In this document: positions 1 through 8,764 of the stretch, piece by piece
Numbering within the stretch: the stretch's first letter is position 1
How the letters are laid out: each line of letters opens with the position of its first letter
NCBI GenBank assembly: GCA_019747875.1
Contig: JAIEQI010000086.1
Location: 1 to 64,000, forward strand
DNA: 64,000 bases
Source: Candidatus Obscuribacterales bacterium
GTDB lineage: Bacteria > Cyanobacteriota > Vampirovibrionia > Obscuribacterales > Obscuribacteraceae
Direction: 5' to 3'
Notes under the pieces: generated by a model
Seen by the model: the letters and a program-made list of their open reading frames with translations, nothing else
What the model was told of the DNA's origin: nothing
Database searches by the model: none
Made by a program: the position numbers and the translations under genes

Positions 1-502
1 ACATCAAACGACAGATCTCTTGATAAGGTGGCCGACAATTACCAGTCCAGGTGGCCGTTTTCAGTGGAATAAACAGAAATGGAAGTTGTATGAATGGGCT
101 GACTTGAAATGTTGTGCTTACGCAAACCGTTCCTTGTGGTCCTTCGGCTGCCCCTGTGGGTGATGGGGAAGCTTGATTCAATTGGTAATTAACCTGGGTC
201 TGCGGTTGGCTTGAACATTTTGCAAAAATTCCGAGCCCGGAACTTTGCCATTGGCTTGGAATCTGATTCTTAACTATTGCGTCGCATTGTGACTTTGGAC
301 AAATTGCTGCTTGTTCGGCTTGTAAAATATTGAGTGCCATACAGCAGGCATAAGTGCTCAGTAAGCTGACGATCTCCAAAAGCGGAAGGAAAAAGCACAG
401 CATTGTGAGCCAGATTGCTGGTCCGAATTCTGCAATTGCGGATCCATTTTGGAGCCTATAGAGCAGAACCTTTTGGTTTTGGAGAATGAACTCAGGGAGC
501 AT
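1..502 (-). CDS. TadE-like pseudopilin (3' end beyond window)
   Basis: The reverse strand reads open for about 167 codons from the ATG at 502-500 to the left edge, so the C-terminus is missing. Near residues 20-30 it has the run GSAIAEFGPA followed by a hydrophobic helix (WLTMLCFFLPLLEIVSLL). This Gly/Glu-Phe plus helix arrangement is typical of TadE/TadG pseudopilins, which are processed at the inner membrane and support Tad-type pilus assembly. The rest is polar with spaced cysteines, as expected for a periplasmic domain. A TTAGGA element lies about 8 bases before the ATG, and a near-consensus promoter lies further upstream. Membership of the TadE-like group is inferred from the N-terminal pattern only; other Tad genes would have to lie outside the window. 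Confidence 0.7.
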   Translation of the reverse strand, partial: MLPEFILQNQKVLLYRLQNGSAIAEFGPAIWLTMLCFFLPLLEIVSLLSTYACCMALNILQAEQAAICPKSQCDAIVKNQIPSQWQSSGLGIFAKCSSQPQTQVNYQLNQASPSPTGAAEGPQGTVCVSTTFQVSPFIQLPFLFIPLKTATWTGNCRPPYQEICRLM

Positions 503-534
503 TGGGTCATTCCTAATTAACCATCTTGTTAGTT

Positions 535-562
535 AGTATACCGCCATGCGTCAGGCTGTCAA
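535..562 (-). promoter_or_regulatory. Sigma-70-type promoter of the TadE-like gene
   Basis: On the reverse strand TTGACA (562-557) and TATACT (540-535) are separated by 16 bases, close to the housekeeping consensus. The -10 box lies about 33 bases before the TadE-like start codon. Confidence 0.7.
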
Positions 563-707
563 CAGTGCGCGTTTCTGTTGCCATCTAAGGATGATGACTG
601 TAATTAATTCTTGGGTGGTAGTTTCGGGGCGCGCTGGTCCCGTGCTGTAGAGAGAGAAGCCCTCGGGGAAGCCTGGTTTTAATAAACTAACTAACTAATT
701 AATCATT

Positions 708-1397
708 CTACTCAAAATGTAGCTGCGCCCAGATGTTTTTAATGAAGCCATTATTAGTCTTAGCGTTATCCATCGGACAGCTCACATCGAAAATCATGAT
801 GCGCTGATTTCGCATCACGTAGATGCGTTCCCTGTATGTGTTGCCGGACGGGTGAATTTCTTCAGCTTCGAGGGCATACGCCTTGTTGCCGTCAAGCAAG
901 GTGGACTCCTGTCTGAGAATGCGCCAGCTTGGCGGCAAATGTTGCACAACCTGTTGGAAAAACCAAGCCAGGTCCACCTGGGGAGATACAGGCTGCGCGG
1001 TCGCTGCAAACGAAAGAAAGCTTTCCGGACGAGGGAGAAATGCACGCATCGACCGATCACCCAGCTCTGTTATCTGGCAGCCCTCTGGAAGTTGGGTTGA
1101 GAAAGACATCGCAGCATTGCGATAGGTGCCGGTTTTGTCGTGGCTCTTTTCTCGCATTTGCATTGAGCGCAAATGTTGCAAACGCTCATGCGCTTGCTGT
1201 CGCCCCTCAGTTGTCGATTTGTCTTTGCTGGATTTGTTCGGAATTTTCGAATTTGATGTTTGGGAGTCGGCAGGTGCGCCCGTTTGGTTTGCAGCGTCAG
1301 TATTGTTTTGGGGAGTTTGAGCTTTGCAGACTGAGCCGTATGTAAGGAGTAACTGGGACAAGACAGCAAATCCTAAAGCCGGCCAATACTTACTCAA
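708..1397 (-). CDS. Secreted protein of unknown function
   Basis: 229 residues. Residues 1-26 form a Sec-type signal peptide (MSKYW, a hydrophobic stretch, then a cut near CKAQ). A Gln/Asn/Ser/Lys-rich linker follows to about residue 95. The C-terminal half (about 95-229) is folded, with alternating hydrophobic strands and a final segment YRERIYVMRNQRIMIFDV. That region loosely recalls PsbP/DcrB-type domains, but I cannot assign a family. Its start overlaps the stop of the upstream 568-residue gene by four bases (ATGA), so the two are very likely co-transcribed and translationally coupled. Exported location is well supported; function is unknown. Confidence 0.7.
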   Translation of the reverse strand: MSKYWPALGFAVLSQLLLTYGSVCKAQTPQNNTDAANQTGAPADSQTSNSKIPNKSSKDKSTTEGRQQAHERLQHLRSMQMREKSHDKTGTYRNAAMSFSTQLPEGCQITELGDRSMRAFLPRPESFLSFAATAQPVSPQVDLAWFFQQVVQHLPPSWRILRQESTLLDGNKAYALEAEEIHPSGNTYRERIYVMRNQRIMIFDVSCPMDNAKTNNGFIKNIWAQLHFE

Positions 1398-3100
1398 CTT
1401 TCCATACCTTCTTTGGTTGATAATCGAACTCGCCTGACAATATCTGCATTAACGGAGAGTTGCCGGATCAACCTTGATGCATATTTGCTAGCCTCAGGTG
1501 GATGAAGATCTATGGTGTAGATCCCTATCGGCAATGTAAGCACGCAACGCCCATCATCGCCGGTAAACGCTGGTGGAGCTATCTCTTCTATTTCTCCGGG
1601 ATCGAGAACCGGTTTGTTTTTCAAGCTGTAAGCTTCATAACTGATTTGGCAATTAGGTATTGGTTCATCATTGTCAGAGACGATTTCGAACTTGAGCATG
1701 CAAACATCTTCGATAGTCAAATCGTTGGTATAAGGGCCTTCGGAGACGTGAATGAGATGACCGGTTGATGCCTGGTTGTTGAGTACCAACCAGTATTTTT
1801 CAGGTTGAAGGCGGAATTCATATCCACCGTCATCACCAGTGATACCAACGAAAAGTGGTCGCCGTTTTGCGGCTTGATGGTCGAACTCACCATCGTGAGT
1901 GGCATAGAGGGACAGCTGTACACCGGCTCGAGCTTGTTTGTTGGGATCAAGCACCTTTCCGGAAACGAGAACGCCTTGTTCTAGTGCGATATCGTATGAT
2001 GTGTCATGATCAAGCGTCAGCTCGCCTTTCCAGGGTGATACATCAACTGCTGGAACATCAGCCAAAGAACTTGGTTGAGTGACTACCGTAACTTCATATT
2101 TGCCACCGGGAAGTGAGAAGTGAAATTCACCTTCTTCATTAGTCAGGGATACTGAATCGATGTTTTTGCCGACAGCATTTACGGCAGCGTTTGATACTGG
2201 TTTATTGTTGTGAGTAACAATGCCCGTGAGACCGTAGCCAGGCTCGAGGATGTAGTTTTTCTGCCTGTCATGATCGATCATGATTGATGTAATCGTTTTT
2301 TCAGCCAGATGTGAATCAGCCGGCGGTTCCATTCTCAGAGTGTAGAGGCCTGTTTGCAGCAAGAATTCGAAGCCGCCTTTTTTGTCTGTTTCGGTTTCAA
2401 CGGACATAGCGATTTCTTTGGCGAACACATTCTCGGGTTTGCTTGCTGACGTGACAACGACCTTTACGCCGAGCATTGGATGCCCTTCGACATTAGTTAC
2501 TGTACCCTTGAAGGAATTCAATACCGGAAGGGTGATATCGCTATTGGTGTCTTTCTTTAGTTCTACGACTTGGAATACCGGGCAGAGAAAAGGAGGCAGC
2601 TTTTTCTCCTTTTTGCTGGTTTCGATATCTCTGTGCTTGAGGGCCAAATAATACTTTCCGGTAGGCAAGCTCAACGCAAATTTGCCGTCGGCAGCTACTG
2701 GTTCGGTGACTCGCAAAACATGAGGCTCGATTCCGAATACCATCAGTTCGGCATTTGCTAGTGACTCTGAGTTATTGTTTCTAACGGTGCCGGATAGAAT
2801 CGAACCGGAGTGCAAGCCTATATTGAAGCTGGTGTTGGCGGTAACGCGAATTGCCTCTATCGACTGGCGCGCATAACGGGTGTTGTCACTGGGTACCAAT
2901 TCCAGGCAGTAGATTCCTTTGCGGACGTCAAAGCTAAAACTGCCTTTATTATCAGTTATCTGTTCGGTCAGGAAATGCTTAACCAACGCTCCAGCTTGGT
3001 GCCAGTAGTCATAAAGTCTGACGGACGTACCATTGACTGGAAGTCCTAAATTACTTACTGAGCCAGCAAGATTGTATGAAAGTTCTCTCGTGACGACCAT
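1394..3100 (-). CDS. Carboxypeptidase-regulatory-like (CarboxypepD_reg) repeat protein
   Basis: 568 residues made of about six beta-sandwich repeats of 80-95 residues. Each follows a G-x-V-x-(N)-x-G-x-P-(V/L) opening and a later (D/E)-x-G-x-(F)-x-F-x-(L)-x-x-G-x-Y-x-(L) block, for example GSFSFDVRKGIYCLEL, GKFALSLPTGKYYLAL and GEFHFSLPGGKYEVTV. This is the pattern of CarboxypepD_reg/SpaA-like domains, which usually serve as structural or adhesive modules. No signal peptide or membrane helix is visible, which is unusual for such a protein; it is either cytosolic or exported by a non-Sec route. The partner gene downstream, which overlaps it by 4 bp, does have a signal peptide. Start chosen at the first ATG; only a weak GGCGGGG-like element lies upstream. 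Confidence 0.75.
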   Translation of the reverse strand: MVVTRELSYNLAGSVSNLGLPVNGTSVRLYDYWHQAGALVKHFLTEQITDNKGSFSFDVRKGIYCLELVPSDNTRYARQSIEAIRVTANTSFNIGLHSGSILSGTVRNNNSESLANAELMVFGIEPHVLRVTEPVAADGKFALSLPTGKYYLALKHRDIETSKKEKKLPPFLCPVFQVVELKKDTNSDITLPVLNSFKGTVTNVEGHPMLGVKVVVTSASKPENVFAKEIAMSVETETDKKGGFEFLLQTGLYTLRMEPPADSHLAEKTITSIMIDHDRQKNYILEPGYGLTGIVTHNNKPVSNAAVNAVGKNIDSVSLTNEEGEFHFSLPGGKYEVTVVTQPSSLADVPAVDVSPWKGELTLDHDTSYDIALEQGVLVSGKVLDPNKQARAGVQLSLYATHDGEFDHQAAKRRPLFVGITGDDGGYEFRLQPEKYWLVLNNQASTGHLIHVSEGPYTNDLTIEDVCMLKFEIVSDNDEPIPNCQISYEAYSLKNKPVLDPGEIEEIAPPAFTGDDGRCVLTLPIGIYTIDLHPPEASKYASRLIRQLSVNADIVRRVRLSTKEGMES

Positions 3101-3149
3101 CGAAATAAGCCCCGCCTAACATGATCACAGCATTGTATTATGGGTTGGC

Positions 3150-4508
3150 TTAGACGAACAAGGGTGTGCTGGCAGAGCGTGAAGCTTCCACCGACTGATA
3201 GCCCAAGAATTTTAGACCAGCGGCAACGCTAGCGAATGAGCCAGTAGCTACGCTTAAATACTCATCGTTAGCCGAGCTTAGCGCTGCTTCTAAGGCTCTT
3301 TCGATGCTCGGAAACGTGTGAGAGGGCACCGAAAGAGCGCTCGCGGCTTTTGCGATTTCTTCACTGCTTATAACTGCTCGGCGTCCTCCCGCCTGGGAAG
3401 CCCAAACTCTGTCTCCTGGATGCAAAAATGCTGAGAGGATCTTTTCGAATTGTTTCGTCCTGTAAAAGGAAAGAATGAAGTTGATCTTCTTGTTTGGAAA
3501 TAATTCATCAAGTGTTGAGCGCAATGCTATGGCTCCCGCCTCATTATGAGCTCCGTCCAACAAGAGGCGTTGCGAAGGAAAATACTGCAGGCGTCCAGGC
3601 CAAAAGAAGTTCTCGATTGCCTCAATAAAATGCTCCAAACATTTAAGTCCGGTTCTATTCTCATAGACGGCGAGAACCACCGCGGCTATCAACGCATTGT
3701 GTTGCTGATAGCCTAGCTTGAGTTGGCGTTCGTGCAATCCAATCTGACGTAAGCGATCATCTGCGAGTTTTGCAAGTTCTGTTTCTCCCGCCAGCCCGGT
3801 CGCTCCGCAAATCTCGAACGAATGCTCATCTGTTTTTCTTACTGATAAGAGTGGTGCTTTTCTTGCAAGCGAAACTTCTCTGATCACCTGCAGAGCTTCT
3901 CCTGTACAGCCAGTGACCGCGGGGACAGCATCTTTGATAATCTCTGCTTTCTCGGCTGCAATGGCGCCAATGGTATCACCGAGGATCTGCATGTGATCCA
4001 AGCCGACACTTACGATTGCGCTGACGCTAGCCGTGTGAATCGTATTTGTTGCATCCCATCGTCCTCCGAGACCCACTTCCAATACCGCTGTGTGGATGTT
4101 TTGCTTCTGGAAATAGAAGAATGCCATCGCAGTTATTAACTCGAACCAAGTCAACATTGATGTTCCTGCATTCTCATAGGAAAAGCGTTCAGAGCTTGAT
4201 TTCAAACTGTCCAAGAGATTTGCAAAATCAATTTCGCTGATTTCCTGGCCGTTTGTTTGAATTCTTTCTGTCCAATTAAGCAGATGTGGACCGGTGTAGC
4301 GGCCTGTGAGAATGCCGGCTCGACGTAAACATTCTTCGACGATCGTTACTACCGAACCTTTGCCGTTTGTACCAGCCACATGAATGTTGAAAGGTTTGTC
4401 TTGTGGATTGTTGTGTGCAGACAAAAAAGCTTCAAGGCGTTCAAGCCCTGGTGAAAGCTGTGTCGGCATCAGGCTCTCAAGATAGTCGATTGCTTGCTGG
4501 TATCTCAT
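3150..4508 (-). CDS. folC: Bifunctional folylpolyglutamate synthase/dihydrofolate synthase
   Basis: 452 residues, normal for FolC. It adds glutamate to dihydropteroate and to reduced folates in the cytosol using ATP. The P-loop GTNGKGS is at residues 46-52, followed by the TGRYTGPHLLNWTERI folate-loop region. Further family signatures are LEVGLGGRWDATN, SVGLDHMQILGDT with the downstream EKAEIIK lysine, and DGAHNEAGA in the C-terminal domain. It is divergent from the Nudix gene across about 95 bp. No other folate gene lies nearby, so it appears to be a stand-alone housekeeping gene. Confidence 0.95.
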   Translation of the reverse strand: MRYQQAIDYLESLMPTQLSPGLERLEAFLSAHNNPQDKPFNIHVAGTNGKGSVVTIVEECLRRAGILTGRYTGPHLLNWTERIQTNGQEISEIDFANLLDSLKSSSERFSYENAGTSMLTWFELITAMAFFYFQKQNIHTAVLEVGLGGRWDATNTIHTASVSAIVSVGLDHMQILGDTIGAIAAEKAEIIKDAVPAVTGCTGEALQVIREVSLARKAPLLSVRKTDEHSFEICGATGLAGETELAKLADDRLRQIGLHERQLKLGYQQHNALIAAVVLAVYENRTGLKCLEHFIEAIENFFWPGRLQYFPSQRLLLDGAHNEAGAIALRSTLDELFPNKKINFILSFYRTKQFEKILSAFLHPGDRVWASQAGGRRAVISSEEIAKAASALSVPSHTFPSIERALEAALSSANDEYLSVATGSFASVAAGLKFLGYQSVEASRSASTPLFV

Positions 4509-4518
4509 CTCTGAAATT

Positions 4519-4534
4519 ATTGCACTGATGCAAT
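4519..4534. promoter_or_regulatory. Short inverted repeat in the folC/Nudix divergent region
   Basis: ATTGCA and TGCAAT are separated by four bases. A related TGCAAT recurs at about 4575. It lies between two divergent starts, so it could be an operator, but it is short and could occur by chance. Confidence 0.25.
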
Positions 4535-4602
4535 ATTGACATTCCCGTTAACGAGCGCATCTCGATCGGCTCATGCAATAATTGGCTCACCTGGAGGGAA
4601 TC

Positions 4603-5133
4603 ATGGTACTTTTCACGCGCGAGCATTTCATATCCAGTGACAGAATCTTCGAAGGGAAAATATTCAACGTTCGCAAAGATCGATTGGAACGTGATGATGT
4701 CGCCATTTCTCGTGAAGTTGTCGAGCATAATGGCGGCGTCGTCATTGCTTGTCAACCGGAGCGCGGAAGAATTTTGCTCATCGGCCAGTACAGATATCCA
4801 ATCGATGAAGAATTGATTGAATTACCTGCCGGACGTGTCGAGCTTGGCGAAGATCGCTTTCTTGCTGCAAAGCGAGAGTTGACTGAAGAAACCGGCTTCT
4901 TTGCAAATACGTGGAAGGAGCTGGCTCATATGTACTCCGCTCCTGGTTTTTGTAATGAATTGCTGTCCTTTTATCAGGCAACCGATCTGGAGTTTCAAGG
5001 CAAAAAGCTGGACGAAGACGAAGAGACCGATGTACTGGATGTCACTTTGGAAGAAGCTTGGAGCTGGGTGAAGGCGGGCAAAATTCGCGATGCCAAGACC
5101 GTTGCCGGGCTTGGCATGTTGATGCATCCCTAA
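4603..5133 (+). CDS. Nudix hydrolase, ADP-ribose pyrophosphatase type
   Basis: 176 residues from the ATG at 4603. A GGAGG element five bases upstream favours this ATG over the in-frame TTG at 4582. The Nudix box GX5EX7REUXEEXGU is complete at residues 77-99 (G-RVELG-E, then RELTEETGF). The preceding strands (VVIACQPERGRILLIGQYRYPID) and the following MYSAPGFCNE segment match the ADP-ribose/NUDT5-like subgroup, which cleaves ADP-ribose to AMP and ribose-5-phosphate. Substrate is inferred from family likeness. Single gene, divergent from folC. Confidence 0.88.
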   Translation: MVLFTREHFISSDRIFEGKIFNVRKDRLERDDVAISREVVEHNGGVVIACQPERGRILLIGQYRYPIDEELIELPAGRVELGEDRFLAAKRELTEETGFFANTWKELAHMYSAPGFCNELLSFYQATDLEFQGKKLDEDEETDVLDVTLEEAWSWVKAGKIRDAKTVAGLGMLMHP

Positions 5134-5220
5134 AGTTCGATAACGTTCTTTAAAGTCTAAAACTGATTGGCGACGGGCTGTTATACTTTGCTGCTGATAG
5201 ATTGTCGATAGAGGCGATTA

Positions 5221-5475
5221 ATGGCTACTAATAATAATCCGAAGAGCGAAGCAGGAATGAGTCTGCCAATCATAGGCATGTTGCTAGTCGGAATAGCAGC
5301 AGCGGTAATTGTCGCCGTTTCAACAGAGGTCATCAACTTCTGGCCGCTCCCGCCCTCGGTCGCACCGTACTTTGGCTGGACGACAGGACTCTGGTGGGGA
5401 CTAGTCCCAGGCGCTCTCACTGGCTTGTTCATCGGCTGGATGGTAGAAGAAAAACATTATCCAAACGGGAAGTAG
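5221..5475 (+). CDS. Small two-helix membrane protein
   Basis: 84 residues. A short polar N-terminus is followed by a hydrophobic helix at about residues 14-38 and a second at about 55-75, joined by a Trp/Pro-rich loop (WPLPPSVAPYFGW), with a charged tail VEEKHYPNGK. GAGG seven bases before the ATG serves as ribosome binding site, and a TATACT sits about 40 bases upstream. I do not recognise the family. Its size, ribosome binding site and clean two-helix pattern make it a believable gene of the inner membrane. Confidence 0.65.
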   Translation: MATNNNPKSEAGMSLPIIGMLLVGIAAAVIVAVSTEVINFWPLPPSVAPYFGWTTGLWWGLVPGALTGLFIGWMVEEKHYPNGK

Positions 5476-5538
5476 TACTTACCTGTTTTTGTTGGAATCG
5501 ATTGAACCAACAATTTAGGAGCGATGCCGTGCGTCGCC

Positions 5539-5730
5539 CAAGAGCTGCTCCAGGAACACATCATCCCACGGGAGAGGCATGACCTCGCCCCTCCGCAATA
5601 ACAACCTTTCATAGACGGGCTGCTCCTGGGTAGAAGAAGCCTTAGATCATGCGGCTATATTCCTCAGAATCTGCGATAAGATATGCAGGAGTTATCGTAT
5701 AGGCGGCTCGTTTCCAAGAGCTGCTCCTGG
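5539..5730. repeat. Three dispersed GAGCTGCTCC(A/T)GG repeats
   Basis: The gap before acsA holds three copies of one element. AAGAGCTGCTCCAGG is at about 5540-5554, a shorter GGGCTGCTCCTGGG at 5617-5630, and AAGAGCTGCTCCTGG at 5716-5730. The core GAGC-T-GCTC is a near-perfect palindrome, so each could bind a dimeric regulator or form a small hairpin. The last copy is about 40 bases before the acsA start. No other gene was found in this ~295-base stretch. Confidence 0.5.
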
Positions 5731-5770
5731 CGATCGCTGGTAAGACATTCGCGAATCCGGAGGATTTAAG

Positions 5771-7582
5771 ATGAAAGTGGCTGATGCCAAGAAAAAAGAC
5801 TCTAAAGAAGGGACCTTTCGTGCTTCTGGTAGTTCTACCCATGTCGAATCTGGCGCTCGCAAGGAAATCATCAAAAAATTCCCCGTAAAAGCAAATCTTG
5901 AAGATTACGAAGCAGCGTATGCGAGCTTTTCATGGGAAGAAGCCAAAAAAGAGTTGAGCTGGTTTGCCGATGGCAAGATCAATGCTGCATACAATGCGAT
6001 AGACCGCCATATGAATGATGGTCGCCGAAACAAAGTTGCTTTGTATTCTGTTGACGCTCAAAATAGACTTGAGACTTTCACATTCCAAGATCTCTTCTAT
6101 TTGTCCAATCGCCTCGGCAATGCTCTGCGTGATCTGGGTGTAGTAAAAGGCGACCGCGTTTTCGTTTTCATGCCGCGTGTTCCTGAACTTTATATAGCGA
6201 CAGCGGCGATTGCAAAAATTGGTGCTGTCATTGGACCTCTATTTTCAGCTTTCGGTCCTGACGCACTCAAAGATCGTCTCTCGGACAGCGGTGCCAAGGT
6301 TGTTATCACAACTCAAGAATTGAAACCGAAACTGGATGAGATACGAGATCAACTTACAGATTTGGAATATGTAATTGTTGTACGTGGCAAGGGCGAGTTA
6401 AAGCCTGGAGATCTTTCTTACGAAGAGCTAATGGTTAATGCGTCCGAGCATTTGTCCTGTGTTCATATGGATAAGGAAGATCCGCTCTACCTGCTCTACA
6501 CCTCTGGGACTACCGGCAAAGCTAAAGGCATTTTGCATGTCCATAACGACATCATTGGCTTGCATGCTACGAGCAAATGGGTACTGGATTTGCGAGATGA
6601 TGACGTCTATTGGTGCACAGCCGATCCTGGCTGGGTAACGGGGACAGCATACGGAATATTTGGACCATGGTCGCTTGGTGCTTCTGTGGTGGCATACGAA
6701 GGGCGCTTTGACGCCAAGAGTTGGTATCAATTAATTGATCGGCTTCATGTAACCGTCTGGTATACCGCTCCCACAGCATTGCGCATGCTCATGAAAGCTG
6801 GCGATGATGAAGTCGGTCGCCACTCGCTTGATAGCGTGCGACATATTCTCAGCGTCGGTGAGCCACTGAATCCGGAAGTTATTCGTTGGGGCATGAAAGT
6901 TTATGGATTGCCAATTCACGACAATTGGTGGCAAACAGAAACCGGAATGCAATTGGTAGCGAACTTGCCCTGTACTCCCGTTAAGCCGGGATCGATGGGT
7001 AAACCATTGCCTGGAGTTTATGTCACCGTCGTCGATGATGAAGGTAATGAAATGAAGCCGGGACAATTAGGACGCTTAGTTGTTCGTCCGGGTTGGCCTT
7101 CAATGCTTCGGCAGGTATGGCGCAATGAAGAGAAGTTCAAGGAATACTTCAAGATTCCTGGTTGGTACTTCAGCGGAGACAATGCCTGGAAGGATGACGA
7201 AGGTTATCTCTGGTTCGTAGGCCGCGCTGATGATGTAATCAACACTGCCGGACATAGAGTCGGACCATTTGAAGTCGAGTCAGCTCTTGTAGAGCACGAA
7301 GCTGTCGCCGAAGCTGGTGTTATCGGTAAACCTGATGAGGAGCGCGGTGAAATTATCAAAGCGTTCATCGTTTTGAACAACGACATCAAGCAAACTCCTA
7401 AGCTTCTCGATGAAATCAAAGATTTCACCAAGCGAAAACTCGCTGCTCATGCGTATCCACGCGAGATCGAGATCCGCGATTCTCTGCCTAAGACACGCAG
7501 CGGCAAAATTATGCGTCGTTTGCTGAAGGCTTGGGAACTGGGACTTCCGGTTGGCGATACCTCGTCGCTCGACGAAGAATAA
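5771..7582 (+). CDS. acsA: Acetyl-CoA synthetase (AMP-forming)
   Basis: 603 residues. It converts acetate, ATP and CoA to acetyl-CoA in the cytosol. Adenylate-forming motifs are in order: the P-loop YTSGTTGKAKG at about residue 241, DPGWVTGTAYGIFGPW, the DNWWQTETG block, the YFSGDNAWKDDEGY / WFVGRADDVI hinge, and the C-terminal KTRSGKIMRR with the lysine usually regulated by acetylation (about residue 577). NWWQTETG is typical for acetyl- rather than longer-chain synthetases. The protein is nearer in length to the short Bacillus AcsA type than to the ~650-residue Acs type. A GGAGG element six to seven bases upstream fixes the start. Three repeated elements lie upstream. Confidence 0.92.
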   Translation: MKVADAKKKDSKEGTFRASGSSTHVESGARKEIIKKFPVKANLEDYEAAYASFSWEEAKKELSWFADGKINAAYNAIDRHMNDGRRNKVALYSVDAQNRLETFTFQDLFYLSNRLGNALRDLGVVKGDRVFVFMPRVPELYIATAAIAKIGAVIGPLFSAFGPDALKDRLSDSGAKVVITTQELKPKLDEIRDQLTDLEYVIVVRGKGELKPGDLSYEELMVNASEHLSCVHMDKEDPLYLLYTSGTTGKAKGILHVHNDIIGLHATSKWVLDLRDDDVYWCTADPGWVTGTAYGIFGPWSLGASVVAYEGRFDAKSWYQLIDRLHVTVWYTAPTALRMLMKAGDDEVGRHSLDSVRHILSVGEPLNPEVIRWGMKVYGLPIHDNWWQTETGMQLVANLPCTPVKPGSMGKPLPGVYVTVVDDEGNEMKPGQLGRLVVRPGWPSMLRQVWRNEEKFKEYFKIPGWYFSGDNAWKDDEGYLWFVGRADDVINTAGHRVGPFEVESALVEHEAVAEAGVIGKPDEERGEIIKAFIVLNNDIKQTPKLLDEIKDFTKRKLAAHAYPREIEIRDSLPKTRSGKIMRRLLKAWELGLPVGDTSSLDEE

Positions 7583-7608
7583 GCGACTCGTACCGGCAAT
7601 TACAACAG

Positions 7609-7642
7609 ACAGAGCGTGCGGAACTGTTTCTGCATGCGCTGT
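7609..7642. terminator. Hairpin between convergent acsA and the 358-residue gene
   Basis: ACAGAGCGTGC and GCATGCGCTGT can form an 11-base stem with one mismatch and one G-T pair around a 12-base loop, followed by TTTGTT. It may terminate transcription from the left. Confidence 0.5.
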
Positions 7643-7687
7643 TTGTTAGGGTGAAAATCTGACAATACGGAAATTGCACCTTGATGG

Positions 7688-8764
7688 CTAGCCCTTAGGT
7701 CTGGGCTCTGGTCGTCTTATTCGATCTGACATTCTTGAAAAATGAACAGCCTCATCGCCTCGTTCAATGGTGAGAATTCCTTTCTTGTCAATCGTTACTT
7801 TCGCGCCATCAGCAAAAGTGAGCTGCGTGAAATCGCCTTTCTGATGCATTTCTTTGACGTTGCCTTCCACAGAGTGTGAACCATCCGGGTTCACCGTAAT
7901 CTTGTCACCGTTTGGAGTTCTCAAAATTTGCGTTCCATCAGATCTTTTTTCGATTGTGTCACCGGTCGGAAGTGGTCTTTCGGTGGCACGATCTGCTGGA
8001 CGCTCCGGAACAGCGTCTTCCAAATCGACCGGTTCTTGATCTTTTGGATCAGTGCTCATCTCCGCAAGAGCTTTTGGCTTAGGGTTATCTGGCGGAGGCT
8101 CGCCTTGTATCTCCCTTTCCACTTCGCCGTCGCGTCCCTCATATGGACGTATCTTGTTTCTCCAGAGCTCTCCAGAAGGGATCTTTGGATTTTCTTCTGA
8201 GCCCGGCTTGCTTTTTTGCATCTCTTCGCTAGTGTTCGTGAACCTGGGGACTTCTCTCTCGTGTTCTTTTTTAAAGGGATTAGGATAGCTAGAATGAGGA
8301 GCAGTGCTCTCATCAAAAGGGTTTGGCTTAGGATCATCTCGCGGCGGAGGGTCGAATTCCGGTGGGCGTATGCCGCTGCCACCATATGCGTGTTCCCGGT
8401 TTGTCCAGAGCCCTTCCTCCAACTTTAGTTCAGGTAAGTTTTCTGAGCCTGATTTTTTTGTCGGCGCGTCTTCGCTAGTGTTGGTGAAGCTGGGATCTTT
8501 GCTCTCGTATTCCTTATCTGCCGCATTGGAAACAAGACTTTCCGGGCTAGTGCTTGACCCTGCTGTATGCATGCTGGTCTTTGAAAGCTCCCCCTCGCTG
8601 TTGGCTGAACTGGAATTCCTGTGCTGTCCTGAATTCATTGGGAAATCGCGTGCTAGCTCATCTTGAAATGCTGAGTTAGCAGTGGACTCAGCTTCACGAT
8701 AGGCATCGAATTCCCTGCCGTCATCATTCTGCGCTTCATTGTCGTTTTCAGTTTTTCCAACCAT
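7688..8764 (-). CDS. Disordered, internally duplicated acidic protein (effector-like family)
   Basis: 358 residues, no signal peptide. Residues 1-95 are Ser/Asn/Glu-rich and appear disordered. Residues about 95-235 hold two imperfect copies of a block that begins FTNTSE, passes a GSE(N) segment and a W(T/R)N+ motif, and ends in PPP--DNPKP. The first copy carries NLPELKLEEGLW. The C-terminal 90 residues contain short beta-type units (DGTQILRTPNGDKITV, DGSHSVEG, DGAKVTIDKKGILTI). The N-terminal style recurs in the genes at 13923, 17252, 26758 and 35686. A GGAGGACAAC sequence before the ATG is a strong ribosome binding site. Function unknown. Confidence 0.7.
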   Translation of the reverse strand: MVGKTENDNEAQNDDGREFDAYREAESTANSAFQDELARDFPMNSGQHRNSSSANSEGELSKTSMHTAGSSTSPESLVSNAADKEYESKDPSFTNTSEDAPTKKSGSENLPELKLEEGLWTNREHAYGGSGIRPPEFDPPPRDDPKPNPFDESTAPHSSYPNPFKKEHEREVPRFTNTSEEMQKSKPGSEENPKIPSGELWRNKIRPYEGRDGEVEREIQGEPPPDNPKPKALAEMSTDPKDQEPVDLEDAVPERPADRATERPLPTGDTIEKRSDGTQILRTPNGDKITVNPDGSHSVEGNVKEMHQKGDFTQLTFADGAKVTIDKKGILTIERGDEAVHFSRMSDRIRRPEPRPKG

